From NCBI GenBank assembly GCA_030549205.1, contig JAUKTV010000001.1:1302001-1366000 (forward strand): a stretch of 64,000 nt of DNA, in the 5' to 3' direction. Source of the stretch: Apiosordaria backusii (taxonomy: Eukaryota > Ascomycota > Sordariomycetes > Sordariales > Lasiosphaeriaceae). Positions 45,527 to 57,603 of the stretch are shown here, piece by piece. Each line of letters opens with the position of its first letter. Positions within the stretch are counted from its first letter, which is position 1. The notes beneath the pieces were generated by a model. The model searched no databases. It was not told where the DNA came from and saw only the letters and a list, made by a program, of their open reading frames with translations. The position numbers and the translations under genes were made by a program.

Positions 45527-45688
45527 TGTGCTGTTTACTTGGAGTCAATTCGGTTCTATTGCCGCATCCAGAGCCGGGATCTCGAAGATATGTCTTTGCT
45601 GGTGGATATCCGTCTGACGGGGATGTTTGGACCGGCGTTGAAGTTGCGCTGCAAAAGAGCCCTCCACTGAAAAGGAGACGCGCCTCAC
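45527..45688. promoter_or_regulatory. Residual ctf4 promoter next to transposon
   Basis: Only about 160 bp of ordinary GC content separates the ctf4 ATG from the transposon's outer repeat. The promoter must therefore be short, lie partly inside the transposon, or have been displaced by the insertion. Confidence 0.4.
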
Positions 45689-45771
45689 CGCTGTGCGTTG
45701 CAAACGGGAGTTCCAAAAATCCAATTTGGTTTTTTTAGGTCCCAACCACCTATACCGCCAGGGCCATTAAA
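45689..45771 (+). repeat. Left terminal inverted repeat
   Basis: 83 bp matching the reverse complement of 50433-50515. Two of the three differences are T here where the other copy has C, in CpA context (CTATAC against CCACAC), as RIP would produce. Confidence 0.92.
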
Positions 45772-48363
45772 TCCATTAAATCTATTAATTCTTCTAACTA
45801 ACTGGCCGGAAAGCTATGTTTTTAAAGCCTTTTAGTATTAAAAAGGCTTTTAAATACCGTTTTTTACTGTTAATTAAACTGTCATCTCTTTTTTCCTACA
45901 GTACTAGTAATGTATATACTATTGACTATACTATTTAAATTATAGGTAGATTTCTTAACTATAATTAAAAGGCTATACTATTTTTAATACTTTAAAATAA
46001 CTATAAGCCTAACGAAATTTATAGAAAACTTAAAATATCTACTTATATAGTTAAGACCTATTATAGTAAGTTTAAGACTTTCGGTATGCTTTTTCTTCTT
46101 AATAAAAGTTTAAACAATACAGTTATATTAGCTTTTTAAATAATAAAGGTTTATTATACTTATCCTTTTCTATTTATATATAATTTACTGTTCTATACTT
46201 TCTATAATATATTACAGTGCTAATATTTATAATTAGAAGTTTCTTAAATTACTATAGGATAAGCTTAACTTATTTTTTAATAAAATATAAAAATTCTTTA
46301 TAAACTTTTATAAAATTTATATTTATAAATCTACTATTAACCGTTACCTTAATAGTAAAGGTTAGAAAAAGAAGAAGCTAGTATATAGGCTATTATAAAA
46401 AAACGAAAAACTTAAAGTAGATTGGCTTTAAAAGATATTACTATTTACAGTTAAAATATTTGTTTTTTATAATAAATTAGGAACCGATAAAAGGGATAGC
46501 ATTAGAAAGACTGGCTAGGTACTAATAGAAGTATTTTTTTAAATAAATAGTGCCTTTATATATAAAAAAAGGTTCTATATTCTTTTTACTATTATAGTTA
46601 ATAGTATTTTTAATATACTAGTTTATTAAAGGTATATAGACTTTAAAGGTTTTCTTTATTAATTAGAATATAGAGTTTTCAATAAAATAAATAGCTTTTT
46701 TAAACTTAATAGTATTCTAATAATAGATAATACGTTTTAGTATTATAACCTATAAATTAAAGTATTTACTAAAGCCTATTAAATATTAATTTAATATTTA
46801 CTACCTTATTTATTAAACTTTAACCCTATTAAAGTATACTTTAGTGACCTTAAGGCTTATATAAGAAGGTACTATATTTATAAAGGTAGTAATAGGATAA
46901 ATTTAAAAGGCTTTAAAGATTTTCTTAAGTAAATAGCTTTAACAGTAGGAAATAAGCTAAATAAGTTAATTGGCTATTATAAAAAGGCAAGGGTACTGTT
47001 TAAAGATAATAAAGAGGAGAGTATTAATTATTATATATAATATATTAAAGAACTGGCCGAATATTAATTTACTAAAACTATAGAATAATACTGCTATAGT
47101 TTATTATCTTTATCTTTATCTTATATTCTATTGCCTTACCTATTAATTTATTTATTTTCTATATACTTTCTTTCTATTTCCTTATTATAATTAGAAGCTA
47201 TAGTTTAAAAGTTAAAAAGCTGTAGATTAATATTATTATCGTTAAAAATATAAAGTCTAGCTTAAGACTGTAGATTTTTAAGATTTATAGCTTTTAAGCT
47301 ATCTCTTTTATAAGCCTAGCCTTTATATATATTATATTGTATATTATAGTTAATACTATTATTGTCTTTATCGGGTAAGTTATTAAATTTAGAAAATAAA
47401 GGTAAGTTAAAGAGTATTGCATTTAATACTTTATTAACTTTAAAACCTATAATATTATTATATTAACTTTATTTATCTTTTTTATATAGAAAAACCTATA
47501 TAATTTAAATTCTTAAAGGTTATTTAGTCTATTTAGCTTATTGTTATTTAATATAGAGACTAAGGCTTTATTCTTTAAATACCGCTTTACCGTCTACTTT
47601 AATATAATAATATAAAAAGCTAGAATTCAATTCTAAATAAACTAAATATCGTTAGCTTTATAGAGGTCTTTAACAGTATAATTTAATAGCCTTATTACTT
47701 TCTTTAAGACTATAAGAAGATTAGGATTTATAAAGACATTTTAATAAGCTAAGGTCTTAATAAATAAAATCGTTACTTTAGTTTAGTTCTTTTAAACTAA
47801 TAGTAGTAGTAGTAATAATAAAGGAATAGGAAAATCGGTTTGGTAATAGTTAATAATCGATAAAGCCGATTTATTTACTATTAATAGTAAGGTTAGAAGT
47901 TTGGAACTAAATATACTATATAGTATTATACTAAATAGTAATACCAGAATCTTAAGTATATTAAGGAATTATTTAAAACTATAATTCTATACTATACCTT
48001 TACTTAACTCTATATTATTGGAATTGTTATTATTAATATTATTAATATATAGAGCTATTAATATAGCTTTCTAAATAAAGGCTTTTAACTTTTTTCCTTT
48101 ATATAGCTATTTATTAGTCTTTAAGTTAACTACTATATTACTTTATTAGTAAGCCTTTTCTTTAACTTCTAAATACCTTACAATTATTTTAATAGAAGGG
48201 CTATATATAGTAGCTTTTTTATTAATAATAGTATAGGCTTAGGAATTTATTTTAATTAATAAAATAGTATAATACTTTATTAATTTAAATATTATATAAT
48301 AGAAAGTAATATTAAAGTCTTTAATATAGTTTTTATAATTGTAACTTAATTAGTAATGCCAGG

Positions 48364-48787
48364 TGTCACAGACCAACCATATAGCAGGGCCAGGCGGGGA
48401 CTGCAGCTAACCGTGTCTGCCAATCGGAGAAAGGAGACACAGCAGCAAGGCTGCAAGGGTGGAGAAGGATCACTGCTTGGCAAAGGCGAGCCGGATCATC
48501 ACGCTCACCAGGTGAGCGTGGTGAGCACAAGAGGATCACCGTCGGTCGCTGGTGAGCAGAGGTGATCCAGGTACGGAGGTACTTAGGGATTTATAGTCTA
48601 TATATACGGAGGAACTAGATAGCTTGTAGATAGTTCCGCAGTATGCAATCACAGCTTGTATTCACGGTATCTTGTGTTTACATTGAGACATCTTGTTGTG
48701 CACTGTTTAGCTGCACCGAACCAATTGTCAGAAGTTACCTTCAACCGAGTATCCCTTTCAGAGGTTCTGTACAGGGGTTCGTCACAC
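48364..48787. mobile_element. Solo LTR (424 bp) nested in the RIPed transposon
   Basis: A GC-balanced block sits alone inside the AT-rich island. It begins TGTCACAG and ends GTTCGTCACA (TG...CA), and is flanked by perfect 5-bp direct repeats CCAGG (48359-48363 and 48788-48792). These are the features of one long terminal repeat left by recombination between the two LTRs of a retrotransposon, probably Ty3/Gypsy- or Copia-like. Inside are a TATA-rich stretch (about 48591-48607) suited to an LTR promoter and a 21-bp palindrome at 48500-48520. It shows no obvious RIP, so it inserted after the host element had been mutated, or as a copy that escaped RIP. Confidence 0.88.
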
Positions 48788-50432
48788 CAGGCCTTTAATA
48801 ATGTATTGTATTTTAAATGCTATTAAGGAATACTAGTTTTAATTTCCTTTTTATTATTATTAATATATTAAATAGCTATTTATTAGATTATATTATTAGT
48901 AGTTGACTTTTTTTCTATTTTCTTTTCTATTAATTTGTCTTTTAATATAGTAGCTGCTAAACCGAATAATCGCCTTTTAAAAATAAATATAGAAGACCTT
49001 AAAGGCATAAGTATAGAAAGTAAAGTGCTAGTTAGTAAAGTATTAATTAAAAAACTCCCTTTTTAAAGTTCAAACTAATATATTAATAATATATAATATT
49101 ATTTAGCTTTTACTTTTAAAAAGTCTTTAATAATACTATCGGTATTAAGTCTTTTAAATAGAGCCTACATTCTTAAAGGTCTAGCTATTACTTAATAAGT
49201 AAAAATTTCCTTAGCCTTTTTATTCTTAAGTATATACAAATAGGTTACTTTTACCTTAATATAGTCTATCAGTTTATTAAACCTAGTATATTTTATAAAA
49301 TTAAAAACCTTTTAATTTAAGCCTTCTTTTAAAGTATAGATTTTTAATATTAAGGCAATACTAGACTTTTTATTTATAGTAAGCCTTTTTAAAGCAGTAT
49401 AAATGGAAAGAAGTAAAGGCAGTAATTTAAATTAATAAAGAAATATAGTATTAATCTACTTTAGTATAGCTATTATTTAGACTTAGATTGGTTTAGAAGT
49501 AGGTAGCTTTAGTAGTAATAACAGTATAATTATTAGAAAGGTCAAACGGTATATAGGTTTAGAAGATAATATTTAGGAATCTTTAATTTTATCGGTAGTA
49601 GGCTTTTAAAAGAAAGTAGCCTTTAACTTTATTAGTTTATTAAAGGTAACTAAGCTTTTTTACTTCTTTATAGATAGCTTATTTAAAGTAAAGATACTGT
49701 TATAGACTATAATAGTAGCGGATTTATTATAAGCCTTTAGTTATTTAAGTGCCGGTAACTTTTTTAAATTATAGTACTTTTTAATGCTTTAATTAAAAGA
49801 AATAGAAGCTGTAGACTTTATTTAGGAATTTAAATTTATAATAATAGTAATAGCAATAGTAAAAGTAAAGGACTTATTATAGTTTTATAGTTAGTTATTA
49901 GCAGTATCTCTGGTATTATTATTATTATTAACTTTATTAGAATTATTTGGTATTTTAAGCTTAATTTAAATTTTAAATAATAAAGTTAAAGAACTAAGAA
50001 TAAAAGTAGGAGTAATAGTAGTTTAGTTTTTAATTATAGTATTTTAAAAAAGTTTAAACTTTAATACTATTTGAATATTATTAAGTAAGTTGAAAGTTAA
50101 AGTATCTTTAAGCTTAAATATCTTAATATTAGCTTAAGGCTATTTAACTGGAAGCTTCTTTTTTAAAGCTATTAGGATAATAACGGTAATGTTAATGTAA
50201 AAGAACTAAACTATAGGACTGTAGTGCTGTTATTTAAATGGTATTTAATAGGCTAAGTAATTTAAGCATTTGAGAATTGATTTCGGCTGCTTATGATAAT
50301 TTAAAATAATAGCTATATAGAGGCTTTTAGGGGCTTTTAGGGGTAAAAAAAAATTAAATTCTTAAAGCTATTTTAAGTGTAGAAATGGCTTGAAAACTAC
50401 GGTGGTTAGGAGTTTTGTTCAATTTTCGTGGG

Positions 50433-50515
50433 TTTAATGGCCCTGGCGGTGTGGGTGGTTGGGACTTAAAAAAACCAAATTGGATTTTTGGAACTCCCGT
50501 TTGCAACGCACAGCG
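50433..50515 (-). repeat. Right terminal inverted repeat
   Basis: 83 bp, inverted relative to 45689-45771. It keeps the CpA sites that are TpA in the left copy, and has a G-to-A difference (element orientation) in the AGGTCC/AAGTCC segment. Confidence 0.92.
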
Positions 50516-50813
50516 CGTTTCAATTTACTGGTCGCGTCGCTGTCGTGCCCCGCCTCTGTTGGCCTGTGTCCCACTTACACCACTCAACTTCCTGCCTTAG
50601 TGCTGTCAGCTGTCACCGCCTGGCATTTCCATCCCCTTCTGTCGGGCACGCACTGATCCACTGTGACCACTGATTACACTATCATGGACTGAAGGCAACA
50701 GAATAAATACATCTCTCAAGTTGCTAGGCAGCGGTATTCTCATTTCTATAAATTGGGGATCGATCGTATCTCTGGTGCTTTTTTCGAGCTCAAAATCATA
50801 CCCCGCAGTCAAG
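50516..50813. promoter_or_regulatory. Promoter/5' UTR of the WD40 gene
   Basis: About 300 bp of normal composition between the transposon end and the next start codon. No specific element was recognised. Confidence 0.35.
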
Positions 50814-52141
50814 ATGCAGTCTTCAGATCCAGGTCACTTTTTCGAGACCGAGTGAGTTATCAAATCTGATAGGGCCCCTATTTGTTACCGTTTGGACTGT
50901 CTGCTGATTGCTTTTATGTATGAACAAAGTGCCGAACAGGCCACAAGGCAGAGAAGGGCAGCCAAGTCTGGCAATAAATACGGCAGCCCCATTGCCTTGA
51001 AGTCCAAGATCCTCGCAGCCGTGCTTGATCCCAGATCCCCATCATCTGCTGTCCTGGTTGCCGAGTCAGCGGGAGCTGTGAGGAGGGTTGACTTCGATGT
51101 GTGTGATTGGACTCTCTAGACAGGTTGGGTCAGGGCATATGCTGATAAGGACAGGATCCCGAAAACACAAAAACAGTGTACCGTGGCCCAACAACACCGG
51201 TTAGCTGCGTTACTGTTGGAGGTCCAAATAATGGCATACTCTTTGCAGGTGCTTGGGACAAGTCTGTCTGGTCTTGGGACCTTGACTCCAAGACACCAGG
51301 GAAGAAGTACATCGGCCATGCAGACTTTGTCAAAGCAGTTGTCTGCGCCAAGCTCGGAGGCAAAGACATTCTGATCAGTGGCGGCGCCGACAAGAAGATT
51401 ATTGTCTGGGATATTGTCTCTGGATCCCGACTTCATACCATCAAAGACGATGTCGTCAACATGCTCAGCATCCAAGACCTAGTGGTTGACCATGTGGCCT
51501 CTACCGAGAGCGAAATCTCCCTCATCAGTGCGAGTAGTGACCCGCATATTCGACGGTGGAAGATCCGGTCGGACGGCTGGGAGCAGGTGGTCGAGGAATT
51601 GCCCAATGCACCCGGCACGGAACGACGGACCATCTTGGAACACGAGACTACCGTCTACAAACTCGTACTCGACCACGACGGGGACGAGGTCGACTTATGG
51701 ACGTCGAGTGGAGACGGCACGACCAAGTGCCTGTCGAGGATAAAGAACTTTAGCTGCGAAGACAGTTTCCACCATGGGGACCATGTCCGTGCTGTGGCTG
51801 TCACAGACCAATGGGTCATCACGGCCGGAAGGGATGAGGATATCAAGTTCTGGGATCGGGCTTCGGGAAAACTTTACTGCTCCCTTCTGGGGCACTATGA
51901 TGAAGTCACCGAGCTGGTGCTTCTCAGGAATGCCAACGGGTCAGCTGAGAGGCTCTGCAGTGTTAGCATTGACGGCACTGTTCGGGTGTGGCCCTTGGCC
52001 AAGGCAGGTCTAGATGCTGCTGTTGAGGAGCAGAAAAAGCCTGTCAAGGAGGAGAAGAAGGAGGAAGCTAAGCCCGAAGGTCTGCTGAGTGCAGAGGAGG
52101 AAGCAGAGCTCGCTGCGCTCATGGACGACGATGATGAATAG
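50814..52141 (+). CDS. WD40-repeat protein of unknown role
   Basis: Three exons: 50814-50851, 50930-51098 and 51155-52141, joining in phase into 397 residues. The start MQSSDPGHFFETDAEQATR is followed by LKSKILAAVLDPRSPSSAVL and then about six WD-type repeats. Examples are FAGAWDKSVWSWDLDSKTPG, ILISGGADKKIIVWDIVSG, VITAGRDEDIKFWDRASGK and LCSVSIDGTVRVWPLAKAG. The tail is charged (KKPVKEEKKEEAKPE, then AEEEAELAALMDDDDE). A single-propeller scaffold is likely; no partner can be inferred. Exon 3 begins DPENTKTVYRGP, using the ACAG acceptor at 51151-51154 after a GCTGATAAG branch-like site. The gene faces away from ctf4 across the transposon. Confidence 0.85.
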
Positions 52142-54511
52142 AACTTTGAGCTAGATTTGGGAACGCCACCCTAGATCGCCATTCCTATCATTGGTCCTCA
52201 GGCACTGTGTTTTCTGCGCGCTCTGTGGATGGTCAAAAAGAAAGGGCCGGCTTCTGCTTCTAGATCTGCTGTTTCAGTGTTCCCGTCGTTCCACACGTGG
52301 TTCCTGGACGCCGCCGGGTTTGATTGCGCATGATTGCAAGGACTGAGCATGAGATGCATGTTTCCGCTCAGCTTGACGGGAGGCTGCGTAGAGGCGTGGT
52401 ATTCGAGACGAACGGAAGCGCGTGCAAAGTGGCTGGTAATAATGAAGTTTCAAATGATCTTGAGATTCTCTCGAGGCTTGCTCGGAAATGGCCGAAAGTC
52501 ATGAATATTGACCGCCACCTCAGGTGTGTCTTGGAGCACTCGCATCCGACATGCGTGGGGGGAAATGAATGTGCTCTTTTTTGCGTTGAATCATCAACCT
52601 GCAGTAGACACCGGCCGAGTCAGAGACAGGTAGCTGAGCCAGCCCAGGATCAAAGATGAGATGAAGTTGCATGGCAGACAGCCCCGGGAGCCTTGTCGGC
52701 AGTTGATACGGCGTAAAGTCAACAACGCCTCTGAGAGAAACAAGGGCAGGGAGGTGTCAGAAGAATAAACTGCCGTTTGTCACTCTTCAAGAAACCAGAA
52801 GAGTCATCTCTGGAGCCCTTCTTGGGTACCATGGTAAGAGGTCTCAGTGTTGTTGACAGCCTGGATCTCTTGAACGATTGGCGAACCACAGTCGGATGGA
52901 AGCTGGGAAGAGAATGGGTTGGACAGCGGTACGTCACTATTTTTACACGAGATGGAGGGCCATCCCCCGGATCGGGATTGCCCAGAAGCGCTATCTCACA
53001 GCGGGTCAGCCCTGAGCAGCAACGAACGCCATGGAATTCTCCGCTTTTTTAGTCAATCCCTGCATGGAACTAGCCTTGTTTCTCCTCCGCATGTCAGACA
53101 CTTCATCAGAGCCGTTCACACATCGGTTCACACAAGACACACACACTCACACTCACACTCACACTCGCAGTTCTCCGCCATTCTTGCGCATGTGGTGATT
53201 GCTTGCATATTGTCCAGAGTGAGCTGATCTTGTCCCCTTTCTCCGTCTGACAAAGCACATGATGCAGCAGCAGAAGCAGCAGAAAGCATGGTGGTGGCGT
53301 TGCATTGTTTCTCTTGACAACCTCCTGCTCTTTACATGTTGTTCCTGACTGGCGACAACTTGAAGTTGGTGTGCACCCTAGGCAGGTCTGCAAGAGGCGC
53401 TTACGGAGACCCGCCCCAACAAGGTTTGAATCCCTCACACAACATTTGTTAAAGTGTTTCGAAGTCCAACGGCCAATCACGCCCATGTCAACCCTCATGT
53501 TGGCACCCGGCTGAGTTCCGAAGCCTGGAAGACGTGTTCGTTTACGCTCGGCATGAGGAGAGAGGGTGGTACTGTCCGGACCACCGTGGACCACCGTATG
53601 TGGTGCAATGGAAGCGAAACATTCGAAAGGAGAAGCAAGAGAAAAATACCTCAGAGAACAGAGGACTGGCTGTCTGTCAGATCCTCTCTGCTTGGTGTTC
53701 TGCTTGGTGTTCTGCTTGGTGTTGGTCGTTGTTTCCCACCATTTCCCACCATGAATATTAGCTTCACCGAACTCGGTCCATGACTGGTTGGGTAACTGTT
53801 CTCTTTCAGAACTCATTTCCATTTCTGCTCTTGTTTCCATCCCACCATCTTGATGTTCTATTCTGGCCCCCGTTTGCAAGGCTTGCGGCAACAAAGCGGC
53901 ACTGGTGCTTGCAAGCTGTCAAACCCCCAAATCCCTTGAAAAAAAAAATAGGCTCTGTTCTCTGGGAACCTGGGGAACCAGTCCCTACCTAGGCAGTGTT
54001 ACCCACGCGAGCGAGCCAGAGCCACGAGCTCTGCTTCTGGATACTCGCATCCACTTCATCCAGACTCCGGCCCGCCTGCTTCTGCTTGCGACTTGGCCAT
54101 TTTCGACCCAATTTCTCTTACTTTTACCTTCTCTAGCAAGCCACCCCCTCCTGTTCTCCTTCTTTCTCTTTTACCTTTACATCACGTTATTACTTGGGTG
54201 CATTTGCAATACCCGAGCCTGATCCCTCCTGATTTTCTTCTCTCAAGCCACTGGCTTTTAAGCGACATCATTGTTGGTTGTTGGGCACACGGCAGGATCT
54301 GGGCACCATCACAGATATAAACCGACTCTTACTTCCTACCTACGGGGACTACTCTTGACTGCTCATTCTCGGTCGAGAGGCGAATGACACAGAACATACC
54401 TACTTAAAGGCGAGCGTGCTGATGGCCAAGTCCTTGCAGTTACCACCAGCACTCACTTGCAACACAATATCACTGCAAATTCCGAATCGAATATTTTTTT
54501 TCAGAAGCACA
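52142..54511. other. Intergenic region with short tandem repeats
   Basis: No supported gene in about 2.4 kb. A 262-codon minus frame (53106-53894) is low-complexity and covers simple repeats. Repeats include (TCACAC)n near 53143-53168 and three 12-bp units (ctgcttggtgtt) at 53688-53723. A TTTTTTTTCAG acceptor-like site at 54486-54504, just before the next ATG, hints at a 5' UTR intron. Confidence 0.45.
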
Positions 54512-57500
54512 ATGGCAGCGTCAACAGCCTCGCCAGAGCTGAACGGGCGTCTGGTGGCACTGGAAGGTCCCCCAAGACTGGTAGCGACTCAGCTGCGCCT
54601 TCTGCCCACTTCGCCCCAGATTCTTATTCTTCCCGCCCTTCAACAATACCTGGACGACATAAACAAGAACGAGGACTTTGATGCCACCCAGTTAATTCAT
54701 AGGGTACATCTGGCCGCCCAAAAACGGCATGCCGAAGCCCAGGAGTTCTTGCAAAAATCGACTGCCGAGGAAGGACGTATCGTGTTCACATGTGGAGGCA
54801 CAGTCGGAGCACATGCGCTATGTCTTTCCGCCATCAGCAAACACCAAACCAATGGCAATATCGAGGAGGCAGATCTGGTATTTTGCCAGCTGGCCAGCAA
54901 AGGTGCTGCCCATCTTGCTAAGGAAGCATCACGCCACTCACAGTGCGCCAAGGATCAAGGTCCATCAATAGCGGCCCTTGGGGAAGTCAAGGTTATTGCT
55001 AGCCCAAGATCCGCCGCCCTAGTACCACGACCGTTGCGTCTCAGAAAGGCCACGCCAGATGAGTCCTCACCGAAGGAGACCGTCTTCGTTCAAGAAGAAC
55101 GCCACAACTCTTTTGAGGACCCTGTTATCAGAGCGATGAGAGCTGCGGACCTCCTAGACAAAGAGACGGCTTTTTTGCAGCCGGCCACCAATGAAGTTGA
55201 CATGACTGTCAGACTCATCGAGATCAAGAAGAGGAAAGTGGTGAGGAGGAGTATGAGTTTGTCTGTGGTCGATTCTGTCATGGGCAGCATTCTGGGATCT
55301 AAGGGATCATCAGCCTCAAGTGACGACAGCGCTGGGCACAATGGACTTACGTCACTCAACTCATCTTCCGGAAAGAACCTGGCACCACCAACAGGCAATC
55401 GACGAACACCTCTTCGAATTGAGATCCCGTCGCCATCTATTAGGTGGACGGGAATCAGGGAGGAACCCGCCGAGCACCACTCCACTTCAACGGACAAGCC
55501 ATCGTTTTCCCGGCATGGGTATCTCGAAAGTGAGCGGCCACGGTCAGCAGATGATAAGTTCACTGCGAAAAATCATTCGAGTGGTCGTGGGAAGCATTTG
55601 GTGGACCACGATGATATGAGAGGTTGCCATCGCTTGGGCTTGTTTGAGCAGTGGGGCCAAGGTCACAACGCCAATCTCACTCAGCCCGATCACGAGAACA
55701 CCGAGCCCGCGGCCGACGAGAAAACATTTGAGCCCGTCCTGCCACTTCAGGAGGATTTGGTAATCTATCTTTCTACAGTCCAGCTGGACGAATCATTGGA
55801 TCTGGTATTTCAAGGCTTTCAACGGGGCGATTATACAGATAGGATGCCATTACGAGACTCGGGTGCCTTGGAGAAGACATACGACAACACGCGAAGAATG
55901 TTAGAGAACCTGAGTCCTTCGTCTTTTACGGAAACGGCATCTGGCAGAAGGAAATACTCTTGGATTAATGGTGGGTTGGTTCACGGTTTGCCGACGCCCG
56001 GACATTCGCCAACACCTTCGGAGGCGCGACCTGTTTCTGCGGTTGAGCCAGCCCAGCGATTTTGGACTTTGTCTGTCGGGGAAGAAACATCAGTCTTTAC
56101 CCAAAATTCATTGCGATCGATTCTCACGTCGCAGTGCCCGCAAACGAAGACTGGCCGTCGGCCACGTTCATCAGGAGATGGCTCAGTGTCGGACAACATC
56201 TGGGACCAACTGTCCGTGGTTAGCCGCTATGTGAGGAAGGGAAAGGTTGATATGATACTGGGAGTTGGTGGCGAAGTTGGTGTTAGCAGAGCTCGACTTA
56301 ATGAAGTGGTCCAACTTCTTGAGGAACTCGGATGCAAGGACGGTGTGTCCCGGACTGGACGCGTGAGCCTGAGGTATGATACCAAAGACAACTTTCTGTC
56401 TATCAGTTACTGACCTCAACTAGGGATCTCATCGCCAGCGCAATGCAGGCTTACACCGCGCAGCCACTTGCAAAGCAAACCCAGAAGAACCCCTTTTCAG
56501 ATCGATCGTTGTTAGCGGCTCTAATAATCCCTTACATCGAGCGTTATCTCTGCGCCCATCCCAAAGTTCAGTTTCTTCTAGTCGAGTACCCTTCAGAGCA
56601 TCTCGAAACCATCCTAGCAGTTCAAAAGCTCATGGGCAACGAAATCATGAGAATAGCCGGTGTTATAAACGGCGACGGCTCTGCTCTAACACGACCATTC
56701 TCTCCACCGCCCAGCATCGAAGTCTATAAATCCTCGACTGTCCCCATGTCCCAAGAAGACTTTGGGAGTATCCTGGAGGCCTTGCTAGGATCTCCATCTT
56801 TTACTCAAGCAGACTATATTCTCCCCGCTCAAGCCAGCGAAGCCGGCACCGCTTCCTTTCTCACATCTATCCACAAGCAGCTGGTTTCTGTCTCTGATTT
56901 CTACACCCCTCCCAAAACCCCCATCAGCGAAATCGTCTCAGCAACAAGACCACCAGCAAGTAGAAACTCAGTCTACCCAGCATTAATCATCAAGGCGGCC
57001 AGAACCCAAACCACAGAGGAATACCAACAACAGCAACCCCATCATCATCCCAGGCATCACTCAGTAGCCTCCTCAGGCCTCGACACCCCGCCAGCTTCCC
57101 CAGCAGAGTCGTTCTGTCCGAGCGGCCTGCGGCCGCCGATGCATAGGTTGTCTTCGGCACCGTCGCAAGGCATGCTGTCGCCGAGGAACATCACTCCCAT
57201 CTCGAGAAACGCAACCCCTACTCCCCACAGCGCGCACCCGTTGGCCAACACAACGACGACGACGACGACGCAGCAGCAGCGGGAAAGAAATTGGGGCCGT
57301 CCGAGGGGGAATGCGGTGCAGCAGCATCATTATCACCATCATCCGAGGCCGTATGGGTTCTCGACTGGGACGGCGTCTTCGCATACTTTGCACCGGATCC
57401 CGACAAATCAGAATCAGAGTCAGAACCAGCTGAAGCAGGTGGCGACGTTGTCACATTTGCCGGTCACATATGATGAGGATGATGAGGAAGAAGACGAGGA

Positions 57501-57603
57501 GGAGAGGAGGTTGATGCCGATGTATTTGAAGAGGAGGGGGGCGGGTAGGGGGGATAAGAATGAGGAGGGGAAGAAGGCGTTGAGGTGGTTGGGGTTGGCT
57601 TGA
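54512..57603 (+). CDS. Large conserved fungal protein of unknown function
   Basis: Two exons, 54512-56373 and 56424-57603. The intron starts GTATGA, has TTACTGACC as branch and ends CTAG. Joined length is 1,013 residues. The frame is open upstream to 54416, but the ATG at 54512 (MAASTASPELNGRLVALEGPP) follows an acceptor-like TTTTCAG and fits my memory of related fungal proteins, some annotated as gastric-mucin-like. The N-terminal about 140 residues are helical and globular (LRLLPTSPQILILPALQQYL). The middle is Ser/Pro-rich. A second structured region spans the splice (YVRKGKVDMILGVGGEVGVS, then RDLIASAMQAYTAQP and LIIPYIERYLCAHPKVQFLL). The C-terminus is Gln/His/Thr-rich low complexity ending in an acidic then basic segment. 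No catalytic motif was recognised. Confidence 0.82.

Larger units (their letters stand above)
45689..50515. mobile_element. RIP-degraded DNA transposon with 83-bp terminal inverted repeats
   Basis: The ends 45689-45771 and 50433-50515 are inverted copies of 83 bp, both starting CGCTGTGCGTTGCAAACGGG and differing at three positions. Between them the DNA is extremely A+T- and TpA-rich, cytosines are almost absent before A, and no reading frame survives, which is the signature of RIP. Without the nested LTR the element is about 4.4 kb. That size with long inverted repeats would fit a Mutator-like or similar cut-and-paste element, but no transposase can be read, so the superfamily is unassigned. 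A target-site duplication could not be confirmed. Base composition changes abruptly at the inverted repeats, so the flanking genes are unaffected in sequence. Confidence 0.88.

Noticed and set aside
46000..50400. Possible mitochondrial or AT-rich plasmid insertion
   Set aside because: The exact 83-bp inverted repeats at the borders and the TpA-rich, CpA-poor pattern fit a RIPed transposon better than organellar DNA, and no organellar gene is readable.
53380..53460. Possible tRNA gene, because of a GGTTTGAATCC B-box-like element near 53424
   Set aside because: No matching A box or cloverleaf-forming arms could be found upstream at the right distance.
53106..53894. 262-codon minus-strand frame
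   Set aside because: It is built partly from simple repeats (TKQNTKQNTKQ, SVSVSVSV) and otherwise has random-like composition.
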